Assembly: GCA_034440635.1 (NCBI GenBank)
Contig: JAOTON010002271.1
Coordinates: 1,612,001 to 1,676,000, forward strand
Direction: 5' to 3'
DNA length: 64,000 nucleotides
DNA from: Lepas anatifera
Taxonomy: Eukaryota; Arthropoda; Thecostraca; Lepadidae
Each line of letters opens with the position of its first letter. Within the stretch, counting starts at the first letter, position 1. The position numbers were made by a program, and so were the translations under genes. Positions 12,447 through 25,600 of this stretch are shown here, piece by piece. The notes under the pieces were generated by a model. That model saw only the letters and a list, made by a program, of their open reading frames with translations, searched no databases and had not been told where the DNA came from.

Positions 12447-15400
12447 CTGCCGAACGAAGCGTGGTCAGTCGTCTTTTCCTTTCCGTTGTGGTTGCTGCTG
12501 TTCTGGCTCCGACGTTTTTCGAGTCGAGTACCACACTACGTCATACTTGCAGTATGACGATTCACGAATCAGGGGGGACGGACGGTTCCACAGGCTTTAT
12601 TAACCGTCGCCGGACTGAGATGGCGTGGATTGAAGTGGGTTCAATCCCCACGGCGAGAAAGCGCCTTCCGCATCCCGGACAATTGGTCTGGTGGACAGGA
12701 CCCTTCAACACCCACGCCAATACTATCTGATATTGGGTAAGTGTGCCTGTTGGGATTGACTCTAATTAATAAGTAAATAAAATACATATCTGTCTGCTTT
12801 CCATATTTTGGAAAGATGGCCGAAAAAATGATCGGGCAACATCGATTCAAAACCACTCCTACTTCGGTGTTGCAGCGTGCATGTCGACTTCATATGGCCT
12901 GGATCACCATTATTATCTACTACAAGAAAAGATATGATAATTCACCATCCAATCATTATAAAACCATCATCGAAACTATATACTGCATCTAACTACAATT
13001 CTTAGCGCAGTTCGTTGTAAAACAGTTCTACGGTAGGCACCAATTCATGGCTACCTTTTATTTATGCGGGCTACCTTTAATAGGTCTCGGTATTCCTCAT
13101 GGTGTTTGGGACCAGCATAATCCAAAATAATACCAGCAACTGATTGAAATTTCGCGCAGAATTGTATCTGTTCATCTGGCATTGCTTGTAATCGGAAACT
13201 CTAGACTTCTGGAAAAATGCACGTCCATAGAGATGCAAGGATCAAAACCATGTTCAAAGGAATGCAGCTGTCCCGGCACAAGTGCCGCAACAGCCTCTGC
13301 CTATTTAAATGGTGCTGCCTGCCATTAGCAAGTAACAGACTCGCTCTTTTAATCTCATGTAATGGACATGTTTATTACACTGAATTATTCATAGCATGCT
13401 TAAACTGCTAATTTGTGCATTTCCAAGTAAAGCATGCATGTGAAGCTTCATTGACCACGAAAATGATGCTCCTGACCTGAGGAAGGTGTCTTATATATGA
13501 AGTATAATGAACTTACTGTATTATAGCCCCGGCTTAGTGTTGTCCTTTTATTGTGCAACTCGTCCCCGAATTTCAGGTAATATCACTGCTTCAACGGCGA
13601 ATCCAGGGAAAAGGGCACACTAACCCCCTTCGATCGACCCTCGGCGCCCGCCTAAAAAGTCAACGGTACCCCCTGAAATGCCACTCGCACCACCTCCCCC
13701 CAGGATGCGAGTATCGGGACCCCCACGATAGCATTTGGTGCCCGCCTGATCGCTCTTGCCGTCCAAACGTGGCGCCCCTGGTTTAGATGGCACTCCCCCC
13801 GATCGGAAATCCTGAATTCGCCTATACACTTTATTGCACGGCTCAAGATAACTCGAGGATAAAATATATAAACGTGTGTCCATACTTCACCCAGGCGTTG
13901 AATGGCTCGGTGAGGTATGGACACATGCCCTGCGCCATGCCATGACATGCCATGAATACGAATGCCCTGCACCCTGACTCACAATCACTCCAGTCCACCG
14001 GCACCTATATCGCGCCTCGAACCGATTTTAGACTAGGCATTTGAAACAAAATGAGGCATGTTTTTAATATCCAACAGCTCTCAATAAAAACTAGCGATTC
14101 AGCGCGGACGCGCTCTCCAGGATATGCCTCCAAGTTCTGTAATATTGCGCGCCCAACAAACAACGGAAATCCACGGCACACATTCATTTGCCCAAAACAA
14201 ACAGGCGCAAGTCTCATCTACCACCAGTTGGGGGCAATCTGAACAGGATGCCCAAGCAAAAAAAAATCCGTACATCCGCACCGTACATTCTTCTTCCCGA
14301 GTCACGCAAAAGAAAAAATAGCGCACATTCCACGTGCGCTATTTCCACTGATTGAGGAACTCCGAACGGCACATTACAGAAAGCGGAAAGGCGTGTACGT
14401 TTTTTTGAAACAACCTTGATATCGTATGCTTATTTCGTGAGAGTGTCAAGATGAGATACTCCCAGGCAAGGAAAGCGTAATTTTTTTACACTTTTGTATT
14501 TTTCTGTATAAATTCGGTACTTACAATTAAAGCTTTGCTGCTTACACTTCTTCTCTGAAGTCAATCATTACCGATTAGTTACGCTTGATCGTTTTACCAT
14601 TTTTCTTTCATTCAACAACATTTTTTACGGTTAAGGCAATAATATGTGTAAGAAAATCAACATTCTTCTGATACTAGCGACACCAAAATATCTGAAACTG
14701 TCAGAAGGTCACTTATTGTTTTTAGCTTAGGGCGGCAGATTCTACAACCATTGAAGATGACAATTTCATTTTCTGGGTAGAGAATTGAAGTATGACTTCC
14801 CACAGCCGTCTGAACGGAATACTTCATTTGCGTGCTCAGACCGATTTGTGGATTATACCACGGTTCGCGAAGCATCAATTACGGCGAGAGTGTTCCTCAC
14901 GCCGATCACGGAAAAATGCACGCAATTAACTGCCTTTAGCATTGGGATGCCTTGTTACAGACCGGTGGCCCGTTGCCCACTGAAGGCGATTACCTTTGGA
15001 AACGACACAATCATTACCAGCACTCAAGAGAGCGCAGAAATGACTAGCGATGATTTGGTGGAGAGCTGCAATCGACAATAGGATATAGGCGAAGATATCT
15101 AAAGACACTTGCATGGCAAGGCTCTGGTCGTCTGAGTATGGTGATGTTAGGGCTAGTCCCTAATCCAACGTCCATTTTCTACGTTTGCATCGTTCCTATC
15201 ACATTCATCTGCTCCTTTGCCGTTCCAGCACACCACCACTCCTCGATGTTGGGCGGAGTGCGTGCCGGGTTGGATCGGCAGTCCGTGAAAGAGACGCGGG
15301 TGAGACGCACTGGTGCTTCCGTTCTGTAAAACGACCCCGGCAATTCACTCGCTCCTAAACCCAAATGATGACGAATGATGTTGAGCTGGTGACTTATGGC

Positions 15401-18400
15401 AGCGCTCCAGTTCGTTGAACATCGAAAGGAAGATAATTCCGCATTAAAGATGTAACATTTGTTTAGGCAAATGACAAAGTCGGAGCAAAGTAAGCAGACT
15501 TAAGAGCAGAGGTGCCAGTGGTATTTTTACGTATTCAGCGCACGTGGGATGTGCGCTGAATATTTCCCGTGTACCTACTCTCCATAAAAACTGGCTACCA
15601 GCAGAAAAAAATATGGAGCTTCAGTACCAAATGCAAGAACGGCACATTAAAAACGCGTTCCCTGGTCGGGAAATGAATATCACTGGGTCTACAGGTAAAA
15701 CAAATATCAGTGGTCGGGTAATGAATACATGTGTCTACAGCTAAAAAGAAGTATCTAGAACTGGCTGGAAACGGGACCCCATTTTGTAAGACCCACGGCT
15801 TACCATGTTGATGCTACCTCGCTCGCATAGCTCCCACGACCAATATGGCGCACGGAAATCATCTATTTTGAGCTAACAGCAATGTGCAATGTAATCTCCG
15901 GCACCTTGCAGGTATCCCGGGTTGTTGTATTCCCGTTCTCCATCGGCTTTTTACAGTGTGGCGAAAAATAGCACGAGAGAAATTCGTACACCGCAACGAA
16001 TAAAGACGCTACAAACACGCAAAAATACGTTCAGAAGGGAGGGGTGACAACTGTGCCTACGTACAAGCGAATATTTGCGAGGGGAAAACAGCTGCTAGCA
16101 AAGACCGGTCATGTCCGTTCCAATTACGTACATGGCTAAAAAGACAGTTGAAAAGATGGCCAGAACGACATGAAAAGGTTCCCGTGGTTTGTCCGACGTT
16201 TGTCTAGAAAGAGCTGATCAGACTGTCTGGTACCACGTTTACAAACACCACGATTAAAACGAAAGTTTCTTGCTAAGATGGATGATTCACGATTCGAGAG
16301 AATTTAAATAGACAAAGCCAAAAGTATCACACAAACTGGTCCGACTCCAGCCAACCGAGCTAATTACGCTGGATATGTGATCATAGTTTCTGCTCGGAGA
16401 TATCACACGTGCAGAAAAAGTCAAATCTTAGAAAAGTTATCAATCTTATCCAGCATTTCAACTGGAGTACCACCATCAAATCGTACACAATAACACAGTG
16501 GGGGGGGCGGGACACACACAATGAATCAATAATCTTATGCATAACATAACGTGGAGGCAGGTGTCTTCTATGAAGAAATCCAGCGAGCGTTCTGAAGCTG
16601 CGGCGAGTAACATATTTTACGTGTAGGTTCCATGGCAGGTTAAAATCCATAAGAACGTCTAAATTCTTAACTGTCGACGAACTCTAACATATAACTCCAA
16701 AATCTGACCCATAAACAGTATTTCAGGAGGGTCAGTAAAAAGAGCAGGCTGTCGACGATCGCCACATCACAAAAGCTCCGTTTTAGATGCCTTAATCATC
16801 ATGCCATGTTCAAGAAGCCATGCTGGCGTGACAACCAACACCTTCTCTAGCGCACGCCTGAGGTCAGGGCGTGACTGCCAGGACCCGTAATTCCAACTGA
16901 ACAGTCATCTACGCATCGCACCACGGTGACAATCAAACCACCTATTTCACTTGGAACGTGAGATGTCCGGGCATTGATTGCTATGTTGTGCAAGAGAGGC
17001 CCAAGACTTGTCTCCTGAAATGTTCCCATTGAGATTGGAAGCTATTTGGACATCTCTTCTCCTACTCGCACAGTTTGGATGTGCCTTTTCAATTAGCTTT
17101 CGAGCCTTATAGTCGGAATTTGCAGAAGTTGTTGTTGCTCCAGAAGGAGACCATTGTCAATTACGTCAAAACAGCGAGTGAGGTCATTCAAAGACAATAA
17201 GCTAATTTCAGACCCATTCATGCCTCGCAGAATTTCGTTGGAGATTGTCAATAGTGCTGTGCTGAAGTGCTTTTCCAAGAAGCCGTGCTGGTCTTCATTA
17301 AAAAGATACCGTTCATTGAGGTATGTCGTGACTTGGTTGTAGACCAACTTTTCCACGAGTTTGCAGATTACTGGAACCAGCGTTCAAGGTTTAAAATTAG
17401 CTGCTTCAGAAGCCGAATCTCTCGTAAGTAGGGGAATAACAACGGCCTTCTTCCAATGGATGCCACTGTCTCGGTGACGAAACTAGTGTTGATTAATTTA
17501 GGACGTCCAATGGTCCGAAACACACATTTCTATAATTTCGAAAGAGATGTCGTCATTACTGAGAGACGTTTTATTTGGCAGTGAAAAAACTCGCTTAAAC
17601 TGTTAATGAGTAACAGGTGTAATGTTCATTAAACCAGCGTTAACACGCGGTAGAAGCGCGCCGAGAAGTTGATTTCCGGCTCGACGATAACCGGCCGTAT
17701 GTTTATTTTATAACGATGACCTCGAATCTGTCAGATGCTAGCATAGGTGTTGTGGGATGACCTGGCCTAGATGATACGATGACAGTAAGCGCTAGACTGG
17801 GCCTAAACGCAGTCCGAATAATTCCTAAAGCCCAAAGGCTCGTGGTAAGATGGAAAGGTGGGGTGGTAATAACGTTGTGGGGGGGGGTGGATGGGGTGGT
17901 GAGGCCTGGTAACCTTTTCAAACTTTGTTTCGCAAAGTTTTTGGCCTGTCTGGTATTTGGAAAGGTTCCTCGGCCTCTGCTCCTTTTCCTCGCCTCACGT
18001 CGCAAGTTTTTTCGTTTTTCTTCTTAGTTTGGTTTGCTTGTCTACTTTGGCGTGCTGTTCTGTCATCTGTTCTTTTCAACTTGGTATTTCCTGAACTTAG
18101 ATGCTAGCATAGTTCGGCTATCCTTTCCTTTCAGTTGCAACACGGGCCTAGAGCGATATTACGATGCTCCTGGTATTCACCAGGGAGGGCTGTGAACTTC
18201 CTACACCGAACGTGATAAAACGGAAAGGAAGGGTGCGCCTTGGGAATCGAGCCCCAACCGAAGTTGGAACGTGTTTTGGCAGTCGCAGACTGTAATTACG
18301 ACCAAGTTGTGACTCAGAACGCCGGCACAGATTTGCAGAGTTCTTGAACGCCAGCATTTACTTCCATAAGTTTATTGCAGGTACGCGATACAAGAGACCA

Positions 18401-19523
18401 ATGCACGAGTCAGCGTGAATTTGGTGGGGAGCACAGGGAACAAAGAATAGCGAGCAAAAACATGAGGATGGAAATAGGAGTGACGAGCTAATTTGAAGGG
18501 GATGGACCGAAGTGTCGACCTGCAATGGTGTGCCCGCCTGTCAAACTCGAAATACGAAAAATAAGAAGCGCCGCAAACCGCGGCCCGGGGAGCGTCGCGA
18601 GTTGAGTCTGTCTTCGACACCATCCGGGGAATCGCGCGAGTGAGCGCCGCCTCACTTACGTGGATGATTTTGGGAAAATTCGGGCGCCATGAAGTTAACC
18701 ACGGGAGTTCTCTTGACCTTACTGGCGCCGGGGGCGACTACGACGCCCACGGATCCGTTCCGGATCCAATCCGTTCAATTTATTAGACATCGTGAGATAT
18801 ATCCATACGTTGTACGGCTATTCCACATCTCGAGTAAAGCGATAAAACATCGGAATTGGGGGGACACAACCACGACATGCAGCTCAGTGCTCACAAAAAT
18901 ATATCACAATGTAAAAAGAAGACACTAAAAATAAAAAACAGCTAAAAATTTAAAACATTCAACACTTTCAAAATTCCCAACCCAGGCTCGGTCACGCGGC
19001 GTCCCGGTCTTCTCGCTGCCGCTCGAGGAGGTATCTTTTCAGTGTTCGCTTGAAGCGTGGGAGACCATGCTGTCTTATTGTGATTGGAATTTGGGTGGAT
19101 AGAGCTTTGAGAATGCTTACGATTGCTCCGATTACGATTATTTAGCCCTCGCTTGGGTGGCCGGTATGACCCACCTCCGCCATAGTGGGGGGGGACGGAA
19201 GGAGGGGTAAATACACCCCTCTAACTCGAAATCTAAGGATTAATAAGATGCCGAAACAATTCAAAGAATCGTCCGAAATGCAATCCGAGTTGCTTATCTC
19301 GTCTTAGAAAACTTCGGTTATCCCAGGAACCACAATAGCTGGAAACGTTTTCTCAACGCCTTTACATTGGTCTTTCAGTCATATGTCATCCCATGTTGTG
19401 TCAGACTAAGGGTTAAGGCGATACAGAGCACTGAACCTCGCGAATATTTGTAAATACCTCCAGGCCACAAATCACACTGGCTCAATTTCGACACCATCTG
19501 TCCCGGATATCACCTGACTATGC

Positions 19524-19605
<82 letters not shown>

Positions 19606-22600
19606 AATTTAAATATAACATCCCCAACAGCAGAACTGTAGCCCCAGCTACTCTCATGACACAAACTGGGTTTCAGATCATTCGGTCGAAATTGGTAGAG
19701 ACAGTGCGTGTTTGAGCTTTTTGAAGGTGATGCCACTTAGCTTAGGTTCGTGACCCGACATGACCTTTCCTGGAAATTCACAAAAAAAGATTGAAAAATT
19801 ATCCACAAACAAGTAAACCACATATGGCAGTGCTGTGAGCCGAAATTTTCCAGTTACTTCGGAAACACCTCGGGGAGAGGCGGCAAACAGACCGGTGCCG
19901 GGGCGAACGTTAACAGTTCCGCAGCAGCGTGAGAGCCGGACCGTATTCAGACGGACAAGAGCGCTCGAACAAGACTTCGCCAGCTGTAAGCCGCCGAGTG
20001 AGCGGCTCTCTTGCACGTTGTCCAAAAGCTATGTGTAAACACAGCGCAACTAACACCACGGCCTAATTGGGTCGGGCACACCAGCGCGCTGAATATACCT
20101 AATGAGAAATATCGACAGGCAGGAAGGTGAGCCGGGGACGCTCAGCTACAGTGACAGCTCAGTGACGCTTGCTAGTGATTGAGGAGTGGCTGGGGAGGGT
20201 GGATTCTCCCTCACAGTCACGCTCATATTGTTGGGGTTTAACGACGCACCAACTGCCGGGTCATACGGCGTCGCCAACCTCACCCTGTTGGAAGGGATTT
20301 TGGGGATCAGATCGACTTATTCAGAGGCTCCGCGGGACTTGAACCCAGGACCGGTGGCTTAGAAGACAAGGGTGCTATCCACTAAGCCCCTCATCCCCTC
20401 ACAGTCACACTCAGCTGCTGGAAGTACAGAACCGTGAGTTCTGCAGCAAATGAGACATGGGCCAAGTCGTTTCTCGGCATGCTTTATCAAATGACAATCT
20501 CAGTTCAAAACCCATTATGCAGATGCCACATTTCCCTTCAACGAACTGTGACATCCAGGACGTCGAAAGTGGGTAGATAAGTATTTGAAAAAGTTACAAT
20601 GGGACTTCCAATTGGAAGCTGTCTTCGCTCAGCAGAATTGTTGGGAGCTAAAATGGGACGGTAAAAAAGCGAGGTAATTACACAAGAAGATTAATGCTGC
20701 TATCAACTGACCGTTGTTACGAACGGTCAACAGTTCAAAACCGACGCTGATGTATTAAAACTTGTAGATCACACAGAATATGTACCATCCGCCAGGAGCC
20801 TGGGTACATTCCGAAGTGCCTAGTCAGGCTCAGTTAATGGGTGCGGCGGGAGTGGATTATTGGAGATGCAAATCGATGGCTCTCTAATCCAGCCACCCAA
20901 AAACAGTATATCTGCTGCAAATCCCTCACTCCGAGTTGAATCATATCTATTCCATAAATAACCCACATTTATATAGTTCCAAAGTGGCTGGTCAGTGCCC
21001 AAAGTGCCTCAGTGGAAATGGCGCCACTGGTCATCTTTGGCAAAACCATGGGCCCTGAGCTCTAATGATCAGCAAAGACCAGTCGGGTATGTACAGATAC
21101 GCATCAAAGTTGATTGATAGTGCTTATTTCTAATCTGAATTATGTTTTTGCGTTATCACGCAAAAAATCCCAAGACATCAAACATTATGGATTTTCCAAA
21201 AACATATGTTTTTGGGCAAATATTATCACCAAATTCAGATGAGCTCAAATAGATCATAAGGTAACACAAAACTAATATAGAGTGCCCCAAATGGAATTCA
21301 GGCTATTTCCGAAACAGGTTTTAAATGATACATCCTTTCAAGCCACTGGGTCGGCAAGTCAGACCGGAGGGGTTAACCAATTTTCAAGGTGAGGACATAC
21401 AAAATGCTGAATATAAAAAACTTAGCTAGATAGCAAGAACAAACTACCGATTCAAGATCAGTGCCACGGAATTAGTTGGGTGCGGATATTCATACATCTT
21501 ATTCCTTCCGGCTAGTGACCAAAGTTCAAGGTCCATTATTCTACTTGATTATAGCAGTTTACATGCAAACATTGATGTGCAAAAAACCGACACTGTATAA
21601 AATGTCGACTTAGAATCATTTTACATCAGAAATTTACGAAGAAAATATATCCGCAACGTTTTTCTGTTGTCTGAGCTCGACCTGCATTAGGAGACAAGGG
21701 TTGGGGGGTCCAGTTGCGCGTAGCTTCCGCCCGCGCTCTCCCTACGCCCGCGCTGATTTGGGCGGAAGTTTGCGCGTAAGCGATTTGGAGGGATGTTCGG
21801 GAGAGAGCGATCGCGCGGAGCTGCGCGCCGGCGTAAGTTAGCGCGGAACATCGGGGGCAATCCGAGGCGGCGGTGAATACCGCTGGCGACCGTAGCAGAT
21901 GGACGCTAAGGCTAAAATTCCAATAACATACGGTGCTTTTCTGGCCGTAGTAAGCTCACGCCATAGGTTACAGCTTGCTGACTGCTGAACGGTGTCAGAT
22001 TTCCTGGCCGACTGTGGGGAGGAGGGGCATGAGGGGAAGACACGAGCCCTGTTCCACCTGTCAGCACAGTTTTGTCAGCACCAATCAGCGGGCCGCGTTG
22101 CGCCTACGTCACAGGATTGTAGCCTCTCCCCGGGAACTAGTTCTAGAGGTTTTACGGGCTGATGGCCTGCTGTTTGCGCTGATGAAAAATAGTAAGTGCA
22201 CGAAGTGGCAGCCTAATATTTTTAATGGTATAAAGGATTAAGTTCCCTTTGCTTACCACAAGCAAGAGGCGATTATGGCGCTGATGTTACTTTTCTGGAG
22301 GAGAGGTTAGAGGTCCTGCTGACAAAACTGTGCTGACAGCTGGAACAGGGCTACGGCCCCGCGCTGGGAGGTGAGGCGATGATAAAAAAGCTCGGATCGG
22401 ATAAAGGGAAAAGCTTTAGCCGTAAAAGACAATTTATAAGTGGGATTTCCACATCAAAGAGACATACATGTGAAAGCAATATCATTTTCCTTACTCCGAA
22501 TGCGTTTTTATGTTAAGCTTACCTCAGGTCAATTCATCTGGGCAGGACACGGGATTCACGAAACTCATATGCCTCGTCGTACTATGGTTCCATTAGATTA

Positions 22601-25600
22601 GTCAGAGCAATGGGGAGAGATGAGCCGGGCAGGCCCCAAGAACCCTGGCCCGGCGAGTGCAGCGCAATTCGGTTTAAAATTTATTCACAAATGGAACCAC
22701 TATTAGGTACATTTTCTCAAACGTAGCCAAGTCATGATTATTAGCGGATCCAGGGGGGGCACAACGGGAAATTGCCCCCTGTTATCATCTATCGGCTCCG
22801 GCGGGGGTCCACGGCCTGTCTTTAGCCTGTCACGCGTATGGTAAGACTGATATTTTTACAATGGCTTTCAAGTCACGCCAAAGATGCTGCAAGTGCTTGG
22901 GTGACCTTTTATGGACACGGGGGTCAAGGCTGAAAGCCTTAACTTTATCTTCCCACGCCTTTGACTTTCGCTTTACTTGTTTTACGTCAAGTCGCTTGTC
23001 ATCATCGATGTCCTTAAAGTCATTTATAAAATCAATAACCTTTGATTTTTCGAAATGCCGGAAATTTGACATTTGTTGAAATTTTGCTTCCTACCCCTCC
23101 CCATCCAGGTTGCGAAAATCAGCGCCCACCGTGAGGATTTTGCCCCCACCTTATATGTTTTACTGGTTAAAAGTGGCGTCACCGTGGTCCAGATCACGCC
23201 CCCCCCGGGAAGTTGCCCCCCCCGACCCACAATCCTGGATCCGCCTATAAATTTGACCCCATTTTCCTTTTCTTTCTGCCTTTGAAACAGCACCAGATAT
23301 TAAAGAAATCTCACGCTCACAGTTTTCAGGGGAACTGGGTTATCGCTGGCGTTCCATGCCAGCCTCGACGAGACCGCTCGGGAACGGGGAGTGGAACGAA
23401 ACGGAAGATACGTCCTGGGCCGAACAACAAGGTTTATTGAAGGGCAGTTAGCATTACGCTTGGTGGTCCACTGGCACAGCTGCAGTGATCTACGTTTCTC
23501 GCAGCCTGTGTCTCTTCTGAATATTTCCCAGTGAGATGCTGGGAGTTTGTGGGCCTCGATTATTATTACAGTCATATAACTTGGATTCAATGACACTTCC
23601 GATACCTTTCTGTTACTTTAAAAGGATCATACAGGCTTCTGCGCTGTCTTCCGCGCTGTTGAGAAGACGCGGAAAGTTAGCGCGTAAGACGGCGAGTTAC
23701 GACACTACTTCCGCGACAACTTAGCTGCGCGCCGATGGGTCCCTTCAAAAGCCGCTCCGCGCTAACTTACGCCCCCGCGCAGCTGCGCGCTGTCTACCGC
23801 GCGTCTGGACTCCCCCAGCCAAGGGCTGGGGGGATCCAGACGAGCTGGAGGAAGGTTGTGACCCCGTTGAGTATCTGTCACATCCAGGGTGGGGCATATC
23901 CAGCTGTCAGAGTGCCTCCACAGTCCCGGCTCAGCCCGACAGCTCATCTGCAGAGGACAGCCTGTCCCCCCCAGCACCGCACCCCCTCTCAAAAGGTACA
24001 AAGCCCCACCCCGAGCATCGACCCAGCTAGTGCACCAGAGTACCCGCGCTACACAGCCGACAACACAACAGCGACGCCTGCCAGCGCCGGGTGGATCTCG
24101 CAGCTGCCAGGCCGCCCGGTTCCGGCCGTTTCACAGAGCAGCAAACATCCTCCACAGACAGACATCACAATAGCGCGGCATATTCACCGCGCGATGGCCG
24201 CCCATCGGAAAACGGCTTTATGAGGCATTGACGGCGAGAGGCGGCGTCAACAGCCGTCAGAAATCCGGCCGCGAGGCCGAGCTGGCGTGCTGGCCGAGCC
24301 CCGGCCGGCGGCGCTGAGTGATGACCGCGGCCGATCCAGCACGACACTGAGCACGCCCATACACCACCGCTTCGCCGGGCAGCGTCGGCTGCAAAAACGC
24401 CGGCCCGGGCAGCTGCGACACGCGCAAAAACGGCCCCGCCGGTCCGCTAACACGCCGCCTGCTGCATCTTTATGAAAATTCGCAGACAAAAAGCGACACG
24501 TCGCAGGCTAATGTGCTGACTGCGGACAAACACGGGACAAGGTAAGGTCTCGCGGTACCAGGGCAGACAGGGACAAGGACCGTGTTTGATGTTCGCTTCG
24601 GTCATATGGAGCCTCTAGAAAAATGCCTCAGCAAACGCAATGTTTTGTACTAGGTCAGGCGAACAGGACACAGACAAAAGACATCACAGGAAAAGCGGTC
24701 CAGTGGGGTAATTGATGACTCAGTAAAACGCCTTCATTGGCGATAACCGGCGGACACTTCCATTTCAAGATAGCAAGTAGAGGCCAGTTTAAATGTTGTT
24801 GAATGGCTCATCGTCATTCTACAACACAAACGTGATGAGATCGTGCAGTAAGCACCGCCGGCGGCAAATAAATGTCTTACAACTCATAGAGAGCCTGCCT
24901 TAGGAGAGGCAGACCTCAGGCAGACGGTCTCATAGAGTGACAGAATAGGAAGAAATAGACAGAAATATACTTTGCGATAAATGCTAATTTCATTCTTCCT
25001 TTTTATAACTTCAGAATAACTTTCGGATTTAATCACCATCAACTGTATTTAAACTTCGGAAAGGATAACTTTTTCTAAGAGCATTCCGGCTGCGAATATC
25101 TATTTTCCAGCGTCGAAACTCCTCAAAATCCAAATTCGGAGGAGGTTGCTTGCAATATCTCAGAGATACGTACACCTCAGATAAGCAAGTTTACGGTTTT
25201 GTTTGGAAATGTCATACCTATAATTGGCTACCTGTGATAGGTTTCATTACAATGCGACACTATTCAGGGAGATGTAAGCTTTTCATTAGAGTGACGCTCG
25301 GTTCAGGTTCTGCCGCTCATATGTGATATTTTATCCATATGCAGGAAGAGGCCTCGGAGGCACTGCGCACTCGCTCAGCAATTAGGGCGACTAAGTCGGT
25401 AAGTGATGGAACGATAGCAGCGGCACTTCTGCTCCGATGACTACGTCTGGGTCTTCGCGCGTCTGCCCAGTCCTTCCGAGCCACACTGTCGCTCTTTTTC
25501 GAGGCCACGGCAAGTAAACTGGAATTTTCAGTGCGGAAGATTTGGATAAATCACGGGAATCAAGGGCATCAAGGGGATTTTCAAAGCCAATTAAACTGAA

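Noticed and set aside
12590..12720. tRNA gene or SINE suggested by GTGGGTTCAATCCCCAC
   Set aside because: Only the B-box/T-arm-like part is present; no acceptor stem or A box could be placed.
18230..18345. tRNA-like B box GGGGCTCGATTCCC on the minus strand
   Set aside because: No matching A box or cloverleaf and no second copy noticed.
23735..24223. 162-codon plus-strand frame in a GC-rich island
   Set aside because: No recognisable domain and composition explains the openness.
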